Positions 28,056 through 36,530 of a DNA stretch of 64,000 nt are shown piece by piece (positions within the stretch are counted from its first letter, which is position 1; the number at the start of each line of letters is the position of its first letter). The position numbers and the translations under genes were made by a program. Below the pieces are notes generated by a model. It did no database searches and was not told the origin of the DNA. It worked only from the letters and a program-made list of their open reading frames with translations. Source of the DNA: Desulfobacteraceae bacterium (GTDB taxonomy: Bacteria; Desulfobacterota; Desulfobacteria; Desulfobacterales; Desulfosalsimonadaceae); assembly GCA_011389515.1 (NCBI GenBank), contig JAABUA010000010.1, forward strand, positions 1 through 64,000, in the 5' to 3' direction.

Positions 28056-28625
28056 ATGGACAGCCAGCACAATCAACCCCGCTATAATGAGAAACGAGTG
28101 TGCCCCAGGGTGGAAACCGTAAATAAGGTCGGCTACATTCTGTTGGATAAGCACATGGAAAAAGTCGGGCATGGAAAGGGGAGGACGCTGAACCTGAGTC
28201 AAAAAGGGACGCTTCTGGAAACGCGAAACCCGACGTTTGGCTGTTTTGTTATTCTTGTGGCAACAGATTTGAAGGGAAAACAGCTACAGGTAAAAGGCCG
28301 TTTGGTCAATACCCGTCAATCCGATACGACCGGTTTTTATCTGACTGGGGTCCGATTTTCCGGATCCCGGGAGGAATATATAAATGCCATTGTTGCCTTT
28401 ATAAAAGTCTACCATAACCGCAAACAGCTTAATCAAAATAACCGGCTCTACTCAACGCCGGAAAAAGTATATGTAACTGCCGACAACACGTTCATCATTA
28501 CCTGTCCGCGATGCAAAAAATCAAAAGAACTGGATGGATCCCTGTTAAAGGGGCATATGAAAGTCAGGATCAAATGCCGTTGCGGAAACGTTTGGAAAAA
28601 CTACTTGATCAGGGAAGGTTCCTGA
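28056..28625 (+). CDS. PilZ-zinc ribbon protein under riboswitch control
   Basis: 189 residues. The N-terminal PilZ domain (about 8-120) has the arginine motif in NEKRVCPRVE and NLSQKG as the (D/N)xSxxG motif, so c-di-GMP binding is likely. The C-terminal 45 residues are a zinc ribbon (CPRC near 151, CRCG near 176) with the same KGHMKVRIKC core as the protein encoded at 25061. The gene begins 38 bases after a GEMM riboswitch terminator, so c-di-GMP appears to control both synthesis and activity. No membrane segment, so cytoplasmic. Target unknown. Confidence 0.85.
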   Translation: MDSQHNQPRYNEKRVCPRVETVNKVGYILLDKHMEKVGHGKGRTLNLSQKGTLLETRNPTFGCFVILVATDLKGKQLQVKGRLVNTRQSDTTGFYLTGVRFSGSREEYINAIVAFIKVYHNRKQLNQNNRLYSTPEKVYVTADNTFIITCPRCKKSKELDGSLLKGHMKVRIKCRCGNVWKNYLIREGS

Positions 28626-28713
28626 CATGGAACGAAAGAGCCGCCTATCCACCCTTCATGGTACGCAATTCAAAAAATCGGCCAGGGCAGGGATAATGAA
28701 TCCGAATTCTTTC

Positions 28714-29157
28714 CTATTTCTTCGTGGGAATAACAGTCACAGGAACAGGTGAATGCTTGACAACCCGTTCCGTGATGCTGCCAAAACTGAAATTGCCGCT
28801 TTCGCCCTCTTTTGCCATCACCACACTGTCGATATTTTCATTTTTGATGAATTTCAGGATTTCCGCTGCGGGATCGCCTACTGCAACATGCTTTATAAAC
28901 AGTCTGCATCCCTCCAGGTAATTATCACATATCTGGTCGAGCCTTTCTGACGCCCTGCTCCTCATTTTTTCCATGAGTTTTTCCATATGCCCTTCTTCAA
29001 ATTCACCGTACCAGCTTTCATGGTGCACGATATCATCAATGACATGAAGCAGGTGAATCTCCGACGCATGATTGATCCCGAGCGATTTTACATATGGCAG
29101 TGCGGCCTGGGCGCTGTCTGAAAAATCAGTGGGCCAAAGAACCTTTCGGATTTCCAT
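28714..29157 (-). CDS. Universal stress protein UspA
   Basis: 147 residues, a single UspA domain. It starts RKVLWPTDFSDSAQAALPYV and ends with a Gly-rich loop and hydrophobic strand (GESGNFSFGSITERVVKHSP), which matches the ATP-binding G-x2-G-x9-G-(S/T) pattern. Two such proteins occur in the window; this one and the tandem form at 13759 are only distantly alike. It is divergent from the 7TM hybrid kinase and shares with it the 305-bp region that holds the ACGAAAT repeats and a sigma-54 promoter, though that promoter points to the kinase. Confidence 0.92.
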   Translation of the reverse strand: MEIRKVLWPTDFSDSAQAALPYVKSLGINHASEIHLLHVIDDIVHHESWYGEFEEGHMEKLMEKMRSRASERLDQICDNYLEGCRLFIKHVAVGDPAAEILKFIKNENIDSVVMAKEGESGNFSFGSITERVVKHSPVPVTVIPTKK

Positions 29158-29288
29158 GTGTATATTCTCCTTTTCAGTGTTTGTGCTTTTATAAAAAACT
29201 AATCCCTGCTTTGCTTTTTGTCACTCGCCTTTTTGTCATCGATCGTGATTTTCAAAGATCTCTGATCGATAAATCTGCTACACCTGCA

Positions 29289-29318
29289 ACGAAATTGCGT
29301 ATTTCGTTACTATTTCGT
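29289..29318. promoter_or_regulatory. Candidate enhancer: triple ACGAAAT/ATTTCGT sites
   Basis: ACGAAAT at 29289-29295 and its complement ATTTCGT at 29301-29307 and again at 29312-29318, within a larger GCAACGAAAT...ATTTCGTTGC palindrome. It lies about 90-120 bases upstream of a sigma-54-type promoter. The same half-site forms ACGAAATTTCGT at 34405. Confidence 0.55.
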
Positions 29319-29405
29319 TGCGAAAGACCGTCGCCAGTTGGGTCCATATTCCACACGGAAATCTTTGCGCGCTGTATTTCGCCTTATTGCCTGATTTTAA
29401 ATTAT

Positions 29406-29420
29406 TGGCCCGATTTATGC
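29406..29420 (+). promoter_or_regulatory. Candidate sigma-54 promoter of the 7TM hybrid kinase
   Basis: TGGCCC, five bases, ATGC: the -24 GG and -12 GC are correctly spaced, with two departures from TGGCAC-N5-TTGC. It is 42 bases before the ATG at 29463. Confidence 0.5.
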
Positions 29421-29462
29421 TTTCCAAAAGTGTGATGTGCGTGTAAAAGTTCTTTCATCGGT

Positions 29463-32240
29463 ATGTGGCGATTTTTCTTTATGATGCAAGGCTGGAGCCC
29501 TGTGAAAATATTGTTCCGTTTGATTCGATTTTTTCTGCTGGCCTGGTTCGTGGCAGCGGTAATGACGGGTACTTGGGCGCCCCCTGTCCGGGCAAATCTT
29601 ACCCCTCGGGAAGTGCTTTCCATTTGGGACAATGCAGCGCCGGAAAAATCTCCTGATTTTGCAATAGGGCTGCGCGAGGGGTGGTCGTATCATTACGGTG
29701 ATCATGACCCGGATCTGGACGCTGCCGGCGCTTTTCTTAAGCAGATAGAGGGCAGTGTTGAATGGCGTTCATGGCATTGGCAGCGCCCTGCAGTGAATTC
29801 CCGCCGAGCCAATTCTCTCTGGCTGAAAAACACTCTGCCGGAGGTGGAATATTCCGACAATTCGCTCTTCATGGCGAATATCCAGTGCGATGCCGTTATC
29901 GTATTTTTAGATGGCGAGCCCGTTTACCAAAGCGGTTCTACGACGCCCCGATGGAATCAGCAGCGCCCGGCCAACCGCCTGCACTGGGTCCCCGTGCCGG
30001 ATGATGCGGCCGGAAAAAAAGTGCATATCCTTTTTTACAGCGCCCGGCCGGAGGCCCTTCCTCCCGGCGAAACCGTGATCCTTTATGCATCGCAGTCGAA
30101 ACTGATGCAGCATCTGCTCTCCGGCGCGTGGCTTGGCCAATCGCTCGGCTACCTGTTCCTTCTTGTCGGGATATACGCCCTTTTTGCGCATGCAGTGAGG
30201 CGCCGCTACGGTCTTTCTTTTTCCCCCTGGTTTGCGTTCATGGCCATTTGCCTGGGGGTGAGCCAACTGCTTTCAAGCAACGTCATGTTCATGTTCTCCG
30301 ACCATGCGGAGTGGATTTATCATGCCGGACTTCTGGCTACCCTTCTGTTTCCCTTGGGTTTGTGGCGTTTCATCGAGATCTCCCTCGGCCGCGGCTGGAT
30401 GGGTCTTATTCGCAGGTGCTGGCAGCTGCAGATCGTTGTCGCCGCAGTTATCTGGCCCGCCCACTTTTTCGGATGGATGCCTTTCGGGAATGTAAGCCAG
30501 CTCCTGGGAAACAGCGCCATTGCCCTCCAGCTGCTGGTCGGGGTGGGGGAAGGGATGCGATACATGCTATACGGGCATGGCGTCAAACGTGTTATTGCGG
30601 CAGCCCTTCTGATCTTTTCCGCGACAGGCATTTTTGATATTGTTGCCCATTCGCTATCCCCATCACCGGGCTTTGAGTTGTATCCCCTGGGAATCGTCGC
30701 CCTGATTATCGTGCTGGCATGGGGACAGGAGCGTGCCGCCGGTGAGGCCCAGCAGCAGCTGCGTTTGCAAACCGAGGCCTTAAAACACCATCAGCAAAAG
30801 CTGGAACAAACGGTCGAAGAACGAACCGCGGAACTTCGGCAGGCCATGAACGCCGCCGAGGCTGCCAGCACCGCCAAAAGCGAATTTCTAGCTAATATGT
30901 CCCACGAATTGCGCACGCCGCTGAATGCCATTCTGGGATATGCGCATTTGTTTCAGCGGGACGACGCCCTGTCGGACGACCGGAAAGAACGCGCCGGGAT
31001 CATTCGCCAGAGCGGCGAACATCTGCTTATGCTTATCAACGATATTCTCGACATTGCGAAAATTGAAGCGGGAAAAATGGACATTCAAACCGGTAACGTT
31101 CGGCTGAAGAAGCTGATCAAGAGCGTTGCCGATATGATTGAACCCCGTGCCCGGGCCAAAGATCTTGCCTTTGGTTTTGATGCGTCCGATACCCTTCCGG
31201 ATTGGGTGGAAACGGATGAAAAGAGACTCCGCCAGCTTTTGCTGAACCTGCTCGGCAACGCGGTAACCTTTACCGAGAAAGGAAGCGTTCGATTGTCTGC
31301 GTGGCATGAAGACGGCACGCTTGTTTTTTGCGTGACGGACACGGGGATCGGCATTGCGCCGGCGCATCTCGATACCGTCTTCGAACCCTTCCACCAGGTG
31401 ACGACCCGGCAGGTTCCAGGGCGTCAAAACACTGGATTTACGAAAAATGAAGGCACCGGCCTGGGCCTGGCCATCAGTCGGCGAATTGCGCGGGAAATGG
31501 GCGGGGACGTGCTTTTGCAAAGCACACCCGGCAAAGGAAGTACGTTTCGTCTTGAGCTGCCACTCGTGGCTGCGGAATCCGGCGTTGAATATCCGGACGC
31601 GCCCGTAACGCCCATCACCGGCATTCGCGGTTCCTGCCGCCTGCTCGTGGCCGACGACCGTTCGGAAAATCGAACCATTCTTCGGGACATGCTGTCGCCA
31701 ATGGGCTTTGAAATCATCGAGGCGGCCAACGGCCGGGAAGCGGTCGCACTTGCCCGGGAGCGCATGCCGGATCTGATCCTGATGGATTTGTTGATGCCGG
31801 AAATGAACGGTATTGAAGCAGTCCAGCTTCTGAAGCGCGATCCGGTCCTGGCCGGCATACCGGTCGTGGCCGTCTCCGCCAGCGTTTATGACCAGACGCA
31901 GGCCGAGAGCATTTGTGCCGGCTGCGTCGGTTTTCTCTCCAAGCCCGTTGACCTGGATGCCCTGGTTTCAATACTTCGCGAACGGCTTGATCTGGATTGG
32001 GAGGAGGATGGCACGGGGAATGGTTTGACCATGCCGGCAGACCCCATCGCGCCCTCTCCCCTGCCGCAGGCATTTCATCCTCTCCGGGAGGCGGCCCGCA
32101 TCGGGGATGTTCAGGAAGTCCTGCGGGAAACCGGCAAGCTCAGGGAGCGGTTTCCCGAGCACCGGGTATTTATTTCCCGCATCCATGAACTTGCGGCAGG
32201 CTTTGAGATCTTGGCCTTGCAGCGCCTTCTGGACCACTAG
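29463..32240 (+). CDS. 7TMR-DISM hybrid sensor histidine kinase
   Basis: 925 residues (start uncertain; no clear ribosome-binding site, and Met7 or Met8 are alternatives). After a signal-like helix comes a periplasmic jelly-roll domain (about 40-215, DISMED-like), then seven membrane helices (about 220-425), a coiled coil, HisKA with MSHELRTPLNAILGYA, an HATPase (DTGIGIAP, GTGLGLAIS), and a receiver with acceptor Asp in LILMDLLMPEMNG and KP in FLSKPVD. The last 70 residues are a helical tail, perhaps an Hpt-like remnant. It ends two bases from the convergent sigma-54 regulator (32243-34159), a likely partner. The periplasmic part may read a carbohydrate-like ligand. Confidence 0.88.
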   Translation: MWRFFFMMQGWSPVKILFRLIRFFLLAWFVAAVMTGTWAPPVRANLTPREVLSIWDNAAPEKSPDFAIGLREGWSYHYGDHDPDLDAAGAFLKQIEGSVEWRSWHWQRPAVNSRRANSLWLKNTLPEVEYSDNSLFMANIQCDAVIVFLDGEPVYQSGSTTPRWNQQRPANRLHWVPVPDDAAGKKVHILFYSARPEALPPGETVILYASQSKLMQHLLSGAWLGQSLGYLFLLVGIYALFAHAVRRRYGLSFSPWFAFMAICLGVSQLLSSNVMFMFSDHAEWIYHAGLLATLLFPLGLWRFIEISLGRGWMGLIRRCWQLQIVVAAVIWPAHFFGWMPFGNVSQLLGNSAIALQLLVGVGEGMRYMLYGHGVKRVIAAALLIFSATGIFDIVAHSLSPSPGFELYPLGIVALIIVLAWGQERAAGEAQQQLRLQTEALKHHQQKLEQTVEERTAELRQAMNAAEAASTAKSEFLANMSHELRTPLNAILGYAHLFQRDDALSDDRKERAGIIRQSGEHLLMLINDILDIAKIEAGKMDIQTGNVRLKKLIKSVADMIEPRARAKDLAFGFDASDTLPDWVETDEKRLRQLLLNLLGNAVTFTEKGSVRLSAWHEDGTLVFCVTDTGIGIAPAHLDTVFEPFHQVTTRQVPGRQNTGFTKNEGTGLGLAISRRIAREMGGDVLLQSTPGKGSTFRLELPLVAAESGVEYPDAPVTPITGIRGSCRLLVADDRSENRTILRDMLSPMGFEIIEAANGREAVALARERMPDLILMDLLMPEMNGIEAVQLLKRDPVLAGIPVVAVSASVYDQTQAESICAGCVGFLSKPVDLDALVSILRERLDLDWEEDGTGNGLTMPADPIAPSPLPQAFHPLREAARIGDVQEVLRETGKLRERFPEHRVFISRIHELAAGFEILALQRLLDH

Positions 32241-32242
32241 TA

Positions 32243-34159
32243 TCAAACCGGCCGCTCAATGCCCATGGCCTTCATGCGGGAGCGGAGCGTCGTCGGGCGA
32301 ACATCCAGAAGCTCGGCCGCGCCCCCCGGGCCATCCACCCGCCATTTGGTCCGCTTCAATGCCCGCACCATATTGTCCCGCTGCATATTTTGCCAGTCCC
32401 CCTCACGCACGATGGTGTCTTCTTCAGCTATCGCTGGACCCCTTGGCGCGCCCGCCTCTACAGGTGCTGCAAACGCCGGCGGGCCTCCCCGGGAAAGAAT
32501 CATGGCCCGCTCGACTTCATTCTGAAGTTCGCGAATATTGCCCGGCCATGAATAATCCAGTAGGCAGGCGAGACTGCTGTCGGCGATTTTCGGTGTGGCA
32601 ACCCCCATTTTCCGGGCAATGTGAGCGGCAAAGTGTCTGACCAGCGCAGGGATGTCCTCCCGCCGTTCGCGAAGCGGCGGCAGCGTCAACGGAAAAACGC
32701 TCAACCGGTAATAGAGGTCCTGGCGAAAACGCCCGTTCGCAACAGCCTGTTGAAGGTCGCGATTGGTGGCTGCGATAATGCGGACATCCGTTTTTCGCGT
32801 TTTTTCATCCCCGATGCGCTCAAAGGTGCCTTCCTGGAGCACCCGAAGAAGCTTTCCCTGTAATTCCAGAGGGATTTCCCCCACTTCATCCAGAAACAGC
32901 GTGCCGCCGTCAGCCAGTTCAAAACGTCCGGCCCGGTCCTTGCGCGCACCGGTGAAGGACCCCTTTACATGGCCGAAAAACTCGCTTTCAAAAAGCTCGT
33001 GCGGTATGGCGGCGCAATTGACGCGTATGATGGGCGCGCTGCTTTTACGGCTTCTTTCGTGGAGCACCTGGGCGAACAGTTCCTTTCCGGTTCCGGATTC
33101 ACCCAGCATCAGCACGGCCGCCTCGGTGGGCGCCACCAGATCTACCTGGTCCAACACCCTCTTCAGCGCATCGCTTTTGCCGATGATGGCATCGGAAGTG
33201 GCAGCTGCGCGCACTTCCTCGCGCAGCACCTCGTTTTCCTGCTGGAGTTGTTCTCCCAGGCGGCGGATGGCCTCAAGGGACCGGGCGTGGAAGAGGGCGT
33301 TACCAAGGCTGTTGGCGATCATCTGCTGCCAGCGCCGCCGCTCTTCCGGCGCGTGGATAACCGCGGTTTTGAAAAAAATTCCCAGAACGCCGTAGCAAGC
33401 ATCGTGACAGCAAATGGGGGTGATGATATACCCCTGCAACTCCGAAGATTTGGCCCACGGCGGATAGGGTTGCCACTCGGTTTCGTCTGCAGCCATGAAC
33501 TGTTTTTTTTCCGTGTACGCCCGGCCGATGAGCGGCTCCGATGTCGGAATCCCGGCATAGCTGCCGCTGTTTCGGCGCCAGGTGGACGGAGGGCCACCTG
33601 AAAAACCGGAAGTATGTCCCAGCTTCAGTCCATCACTGTCCGCCATCCATGCAGCTAGTCCGGCCACGTCACGCTGCTCCTCCGCAAGGGGCACAAGCGC
33701 CTTCCATACTGCTTCGGGCGTGTCTGCAGATCCCATTTCCAGCAGAATTCCGGTATGAATTTCCACATCCGCCCACAATCGATGGCGGTTCATTTGCGCA
33801 TTGATCCGCGCCAGCACTTCCTCGTGCACAAGCGGCTTGGTCAGGTAATCAACCCCGCCTGCCTGAAATCCCTTGATTTTATCAGCGGTCTCGTTGAGGG
33901 CCGTCATGAAGATCACCGGAATATGACGGGTTGACGGGATGTTTTTCAACCGCCTGCAAGCCTCGAAGCCGTTTATCCCCGGCATCATGACATCCATCAA
34001 GATCAGATCCGGCCGGCCCAGTTGGGCCTGACGGACCGCGCTCTCGCCGTCTATCGCCGCAAGGGTCCGATATCCGGTGTTTTTTAAGGAATCAAAAAGC
34101 AGCTTGATATTGGTCGGCTTGTCATCCACCACTAGAATCGTGGCCACATGTCCCTGCAT
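32243..34159 (-). CDS. REC-GAF-sigma-54 activator-HTH response regulator
   Basis: About 638 residues from the ATG at 34159, which has GGAGGAAG upstream; the frame stays open to 34240 into repeat R1. Receiver (about 5-120) with acceptor Asp in LILMDVMMPG and Lys in YLTKPL, a GAF-like domain (about 145-300), then AAA+ with GESGTGKE, GSFTGA (Ser in place of the usual Ala) and FLDEVGEIP, and a Fis-type DNA-binding end. It is tail-to-tail with the 7TM kinase, and candidate sigma-54 promoters with a shared ACGAAAT motif lie at both outer edges of the pair. I infer that it binds those sites. Confidence 0.9.
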   Translation of the reverse strand: MQGHVATILVVDDKPTNIKLLFDSLKNTGYRTLAAIDGESAVRQAQLGRPDLILMDVMMPGINGFEACRRLKNIPSTRHIPVIFMTALNETADKIKGFQAGGVDYLTKPLVHEEVLARINAQMNRHRLWADVEIHTGILLEMGSADTPEAVWKALVPLAEEQRDVAGLAAWMADSDGLKLGHTSGFSGGPPSTWRRNSGSYAGIPTSEPLIGRAYTEKKQFMAADETEWQPYPPWAKSSELQGYIITPICCHDACYGVLGIFFKTAVIHAPEERRRWQQMIANSLGNALFHARSLEAIRRLGEQLQQENEVLREEVRAAATSDAIIGKSDALKRVLDQVDLVAPTEAAVLMLGESGTGKELFAQVLHERSRKSSAPIIRVNCAAIPHELFESEFFGHVKGSFTGARKDRAGRFELADGGTLFLDEVGEIPLELQGKLLRVLQEGTFERIGDEKTRKTDVRIIAATNRDLQQAVANGRFRQDLYYRLSVFPLTLPPLRERREDIPALVRHFAAHIARKMGVATPKIADSSLACLLDYSWPGNIRELQNEVERAMILSRGGPPAFAAPVEAGAPRGPAIAEEDTIVREGDWQNMQRDNMVRALKRTKWRVDGPGGAAELLDVRPTTLRSRMKAMGIERPV

Positions 34160-34199
34160 CGCTTCCTCCGGCCGTTTGTGTGCATCCCTTCGAAATTTT

Positions 34200-34354
34200 G
34201 GACGGCTTCGTAAAAAGCCCAATATCTGCGTTGCGCACAATTTTTGAAGAATCTCATCACGCCAAAGGCGTGACTCAATCCTTCAAAAATTGCACGCGCC
34301 TTGATCTTGAACTTTTTACTTTGCCGTCCAAAATCGACTTTTTACGCTTCCCTC
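34200..34354. mobile_element. R1 MITE-like palindromic element, copy C
   Basis: It starts GGACGGCTTCGTAAAAAGCC and ends GACTTTTTACGCTTCCCTC, with inner arms GCACAATTTTTGAAGAAT / TCCTTCAAAAATTGCACGCG and a small ACGCCaaaGGCGT hairpin at the tip. It is flanked by direct repeats AAATTTT at 34193-34199 and 34355-34361. It sits directly upstream of the response regulator gene at 34159. Confidence 0.75.
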
Positions 34355-34404
34355 AAATTTTATGTTCAATGAAACAAGTGTAGGTCAACCGTACAGAATT
34401 CACA

Positions 34405-34416
34405 ACGAAATTTCGT
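34405..34416. promoter_or_regulatory. Candidate enhancer: ACGAAATTTCGT palindrome
   Basis: A perfect 12-bp palindrome using the same ACGAAAT half-site as 29289-29318. It is about 100 bases upstream of the sigma-54 promoter at 34503, a usual distance for an activator site. Confidence 0.55.
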
Positions 34417-34502
34417 AATTATACGAAGGCGCGAGAATCAATCGCTATGCAGTGAAACATATAACTTATTGATACTATTTGATTTGAATTAATTTTCCAG
34501 GA

Positions 34503-34517
34503 TGGCACGCCTTTTGC
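34503..34517 (+). promoter_or_regulatory. Sigma-54 promoter of the barrel/CPBP/hydrolase operon
   Basis: TGGCAC, five bases, TTGC: an exact match to the sigma-54 consensus. Transcription would start near 34528 and give a leader of about 70 bases before the ATG at 34601. Confidence 0.8.
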
Positions 34518-34600
34518 CCTTATGTCTGTCATGCGCAATACGGCAATCCTGGTTTGCCAATAATCAAATCGTCCGAACAGATAAAAAGAGGTCAGGTAAA

Positions 34601-35560
34601 ATGAAAAAAACGGTAAAGCAAATATGGATGACACTGCTGGCAGCAACCGCTACCTGGATGGTTTGTGCAAGCATTCAGGCATCGGAAGGGCACGTACCTC
34701 CGGAATGGGACCAAAACGCCCCGGAGGTGACTCCTCATTTAATAGAAGACGAAAACGAACCGGACATATTGTTGCGCATCACCTTTGGCGGTGTGGTGCG
34801 ATCTGATCTGGAGAATGAAGATGCGGCCTATACGCTGGGATGCAGCGTTCTCGAAGCGGGCGCCGGCCCGGTATGGGGCTCCTTCAAATTGCTGCACTTT
34901 TCCTGGGATCGCCCCGGAGCGTATGTCATCGATACCACGGGGCGTGACCCGTGGAGCGAGCTTTATGAAGTGTCGATCGGCGCAACCCATGGCGGTATGA
35001 TAACCGAGCGCATGAGCTATGCGCTCACGCTCGGCGCAACCTCTGCCCACGAAAGGGAGCCGGATGATTCTTTTTCCGTCATCGGCGGCGGTTATGGCAT
35101 CTTTGCAATCAACCCGAAGTGGACCATTGCAGGAGGCTTACTCTATTCAAAGCACCAGAAGGTCAAAGCCGATTTTGAAGTCATTCCCGTGGCCAGCGTC
35201 TCATGGAACACGGAAACAACCAAGGGGCCGTCATTCACCATCGGCCTCCCCGCCACAGCGCTGGCATGGCATTTCAGCAACACTACAACCTTGACCATAG
35301 ACACCAGCGGGTTTGAAAGCGGAATCTATCGCCTGGCAGACAACAGCCCGGTCCGGAAAAAAGGGTATGTCGAATTTTCCGGCACAACTGGCTCCCTCCG
35401 CTTCGATACCCTGATCGCAGATCGGATCGGACTCCGCGCGGGGATCACGCAGGCGCTTTCCCGCAAGCACAAACTTTTTGATCATAAAGGAAAAAACGAA
35501 ATCAAGTACGACGTGGAAAAAAAGCCCGGTTTTTTCGTTTCCTTGGCAATGCCCTTTTAG
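34601..35560 (+). CDS. Probable outer-membrane beta-barrel protein
   Basis: About 319 residues from the ATG at 34601, preceded by GAGGTCAGG. A signal peptide is evident (MKKTVKQ, then a hydrophobic stretch, cut near IQA-SEG). The mature part has alternating polar/hydrophobic strands, several Gly/aromatic turns and a C-terminal Phe (SLAMPF), the usual outer-membrane barrel signature. I do not recognise a substrate class. It is first in a three-gene unit with a CPBP protease and a serine hydrolase and lies behind an exact sigma-54 promoter. An upstream in-frame ATG at 34502 overlaps that promoter and is not used. Confidence 0.65.
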   Translation: MKKTVKQIWMTLLAATATWMVCASIQASEGHVPPEWDQNAPEVTPHLIEDENEPDILLRITFGGVVRSDLENEDAAYTLGCSVLEAGAGPVWGSFKLLHFSWDRPGAYVIDTTGRDPWSELYEVSIGATHGGMITERMSYALTLGATSAHEREPDDSFSVIGGGYGIFAINPKWTIAGGLLYSKHQKVKADFEVIPVASVSWNTETTKGPSFTIGLPATALAWHFSNTTTLTIDTSGFESGIYRLADNSPVRKKGYVEFSGTTGSLRFDTLIADRIGLRAGITQALSRKHKLFDHKGKNEIKYDVEKKPGFFVSLAMPF

Positions 35561-35617
35561 TCCCCGGGTGTAAATAAACCAACTCTATTTATCCATAAAT
35601 GAAAGGAGATTCAGATT

Positions 35618-36520
35618 ATGAAAACCAATCAACCCGTCACCGGTCAATATCAAATCCCTTTTTCTGCTGCTGTTCCCTTCCTGCTGCTTACTTTCGCTAT
35701 TGCATGGGGAATCCTGGCCCTGTATATCTTTCTTCCGGATCCGATGAGCGCAATATTCGGCCGACTGACCGGCAACCATCCGCTCTTTTTCCTGGCGGTT
35801 TACGCGCCTGCGATCGCCGCTTTCATCATCATCCTTTACCATGCCGGTGTTTCGGGGCTGCGGGCATATCTTTCCCGGTTATTGATTTGGCGCTGCTCGC
35901 CGGTTTGGTACGCTTTTTTGATTGTTGGCCTTCCCATGGTTTTTTACGCCGGGGCTGCCTGGAAGGGAACCCTCTGGTCTGAACCCTTTCCATTTTCATC
36001 CTTTCAAACACTACTGGCGGCGCTGGTTTTGGCTGCCATCAAAGGGCCTGTAGAGGAATTCGGATGGCGGGGACTCGCCCTTCCGCTGCTGCAACGGAAG
36101 TTCGCGCCGATATGGGCCGCGCTGATTCTCGGGGTCATCTGGGGTTTCTGGCACCTACCGGCCTTCCTGTTGAGCGGGACGCAGCAAAGCGAGTGGTCAT
36201 TTAGCGCGTTTTTTGCCGGATGCATTGCAATAAGCGTCATCGTAACCGCTTTATTCAACGCATCGCGCGGCAGCATCCTGCTGTCGGCATTTTTCCATTT
36301 TACCCTCATGAACCCGGTTTTTCCCGATGCACAACCCTATGATACCTACATCCTTATCGGTGTCGCGCTTGTCGTTGTCTGGCTATATAAAAAGACCATG
36401 TTCACGAAAGAAGGCGCCGTCACATCGATTATCCCCAAATACGAACGGGGCGTGACACCTTCTCGTGCGGAAACAATTATCGTCGCGAGCGATGATCCCT
36501 GTTTTGCTGCAAAGAAATAA
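35618..36520 (+). CDS. CPBP-family intramembrane metalloprotease
   Basis: 300 residues, about eight membrane helices. The CPBP (Abi/Rce1-like) motifs are present: Glu146-Glu147-x3-Arg151 in VEEFGWRG, then FWHLPAF with the motif-2 His, and a late helix with an FHFTLMN segment supplying another His. Members cleave membrane-embedded or prenylated substrates, and some give immunity to bacteriocins. It starts at the ATG preceded by AAAGGAGA, 57 bases after the barrel gene and ten before the serine hydrolase. This suggests one envelope-directed transcript. Confidence 0.88.
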   Translation: MKTNQPVTGQYQIPFSAAVPFLLLTFAIAWGILALYIFLPDPMSAIFGRLTGNHPLFFLAVYAPAIAAFIIILYHAGVSGLRAYLSRLLIWRCSPVWYAFLIVGLPMVFYAGAAWKGTLWSEPFPFSSFQTLLAALVLAAIKGPVEEFGWRGLALPLLQRKFAPIWAALILGVIWGFWHLPAFLLSGTQQSEWSFSAFFAGCIAISVIVTALFNASRGSILLSAFFHFTLMNPVFPDAQPYDTYILIGVALVVVWLYKKTMFTKEGAVTSIIPKYERGVTPSRAETIIVASDDPCFAAKK

Positions 36521-36530
36521 GGAAAAAAAG

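Noticed and set aside
34502-34600. In-frame upstream start for the barrel protein
   Set aside because: It overlaps the sigma-54 promoter and would add a stretch before the obvious signal peptide.
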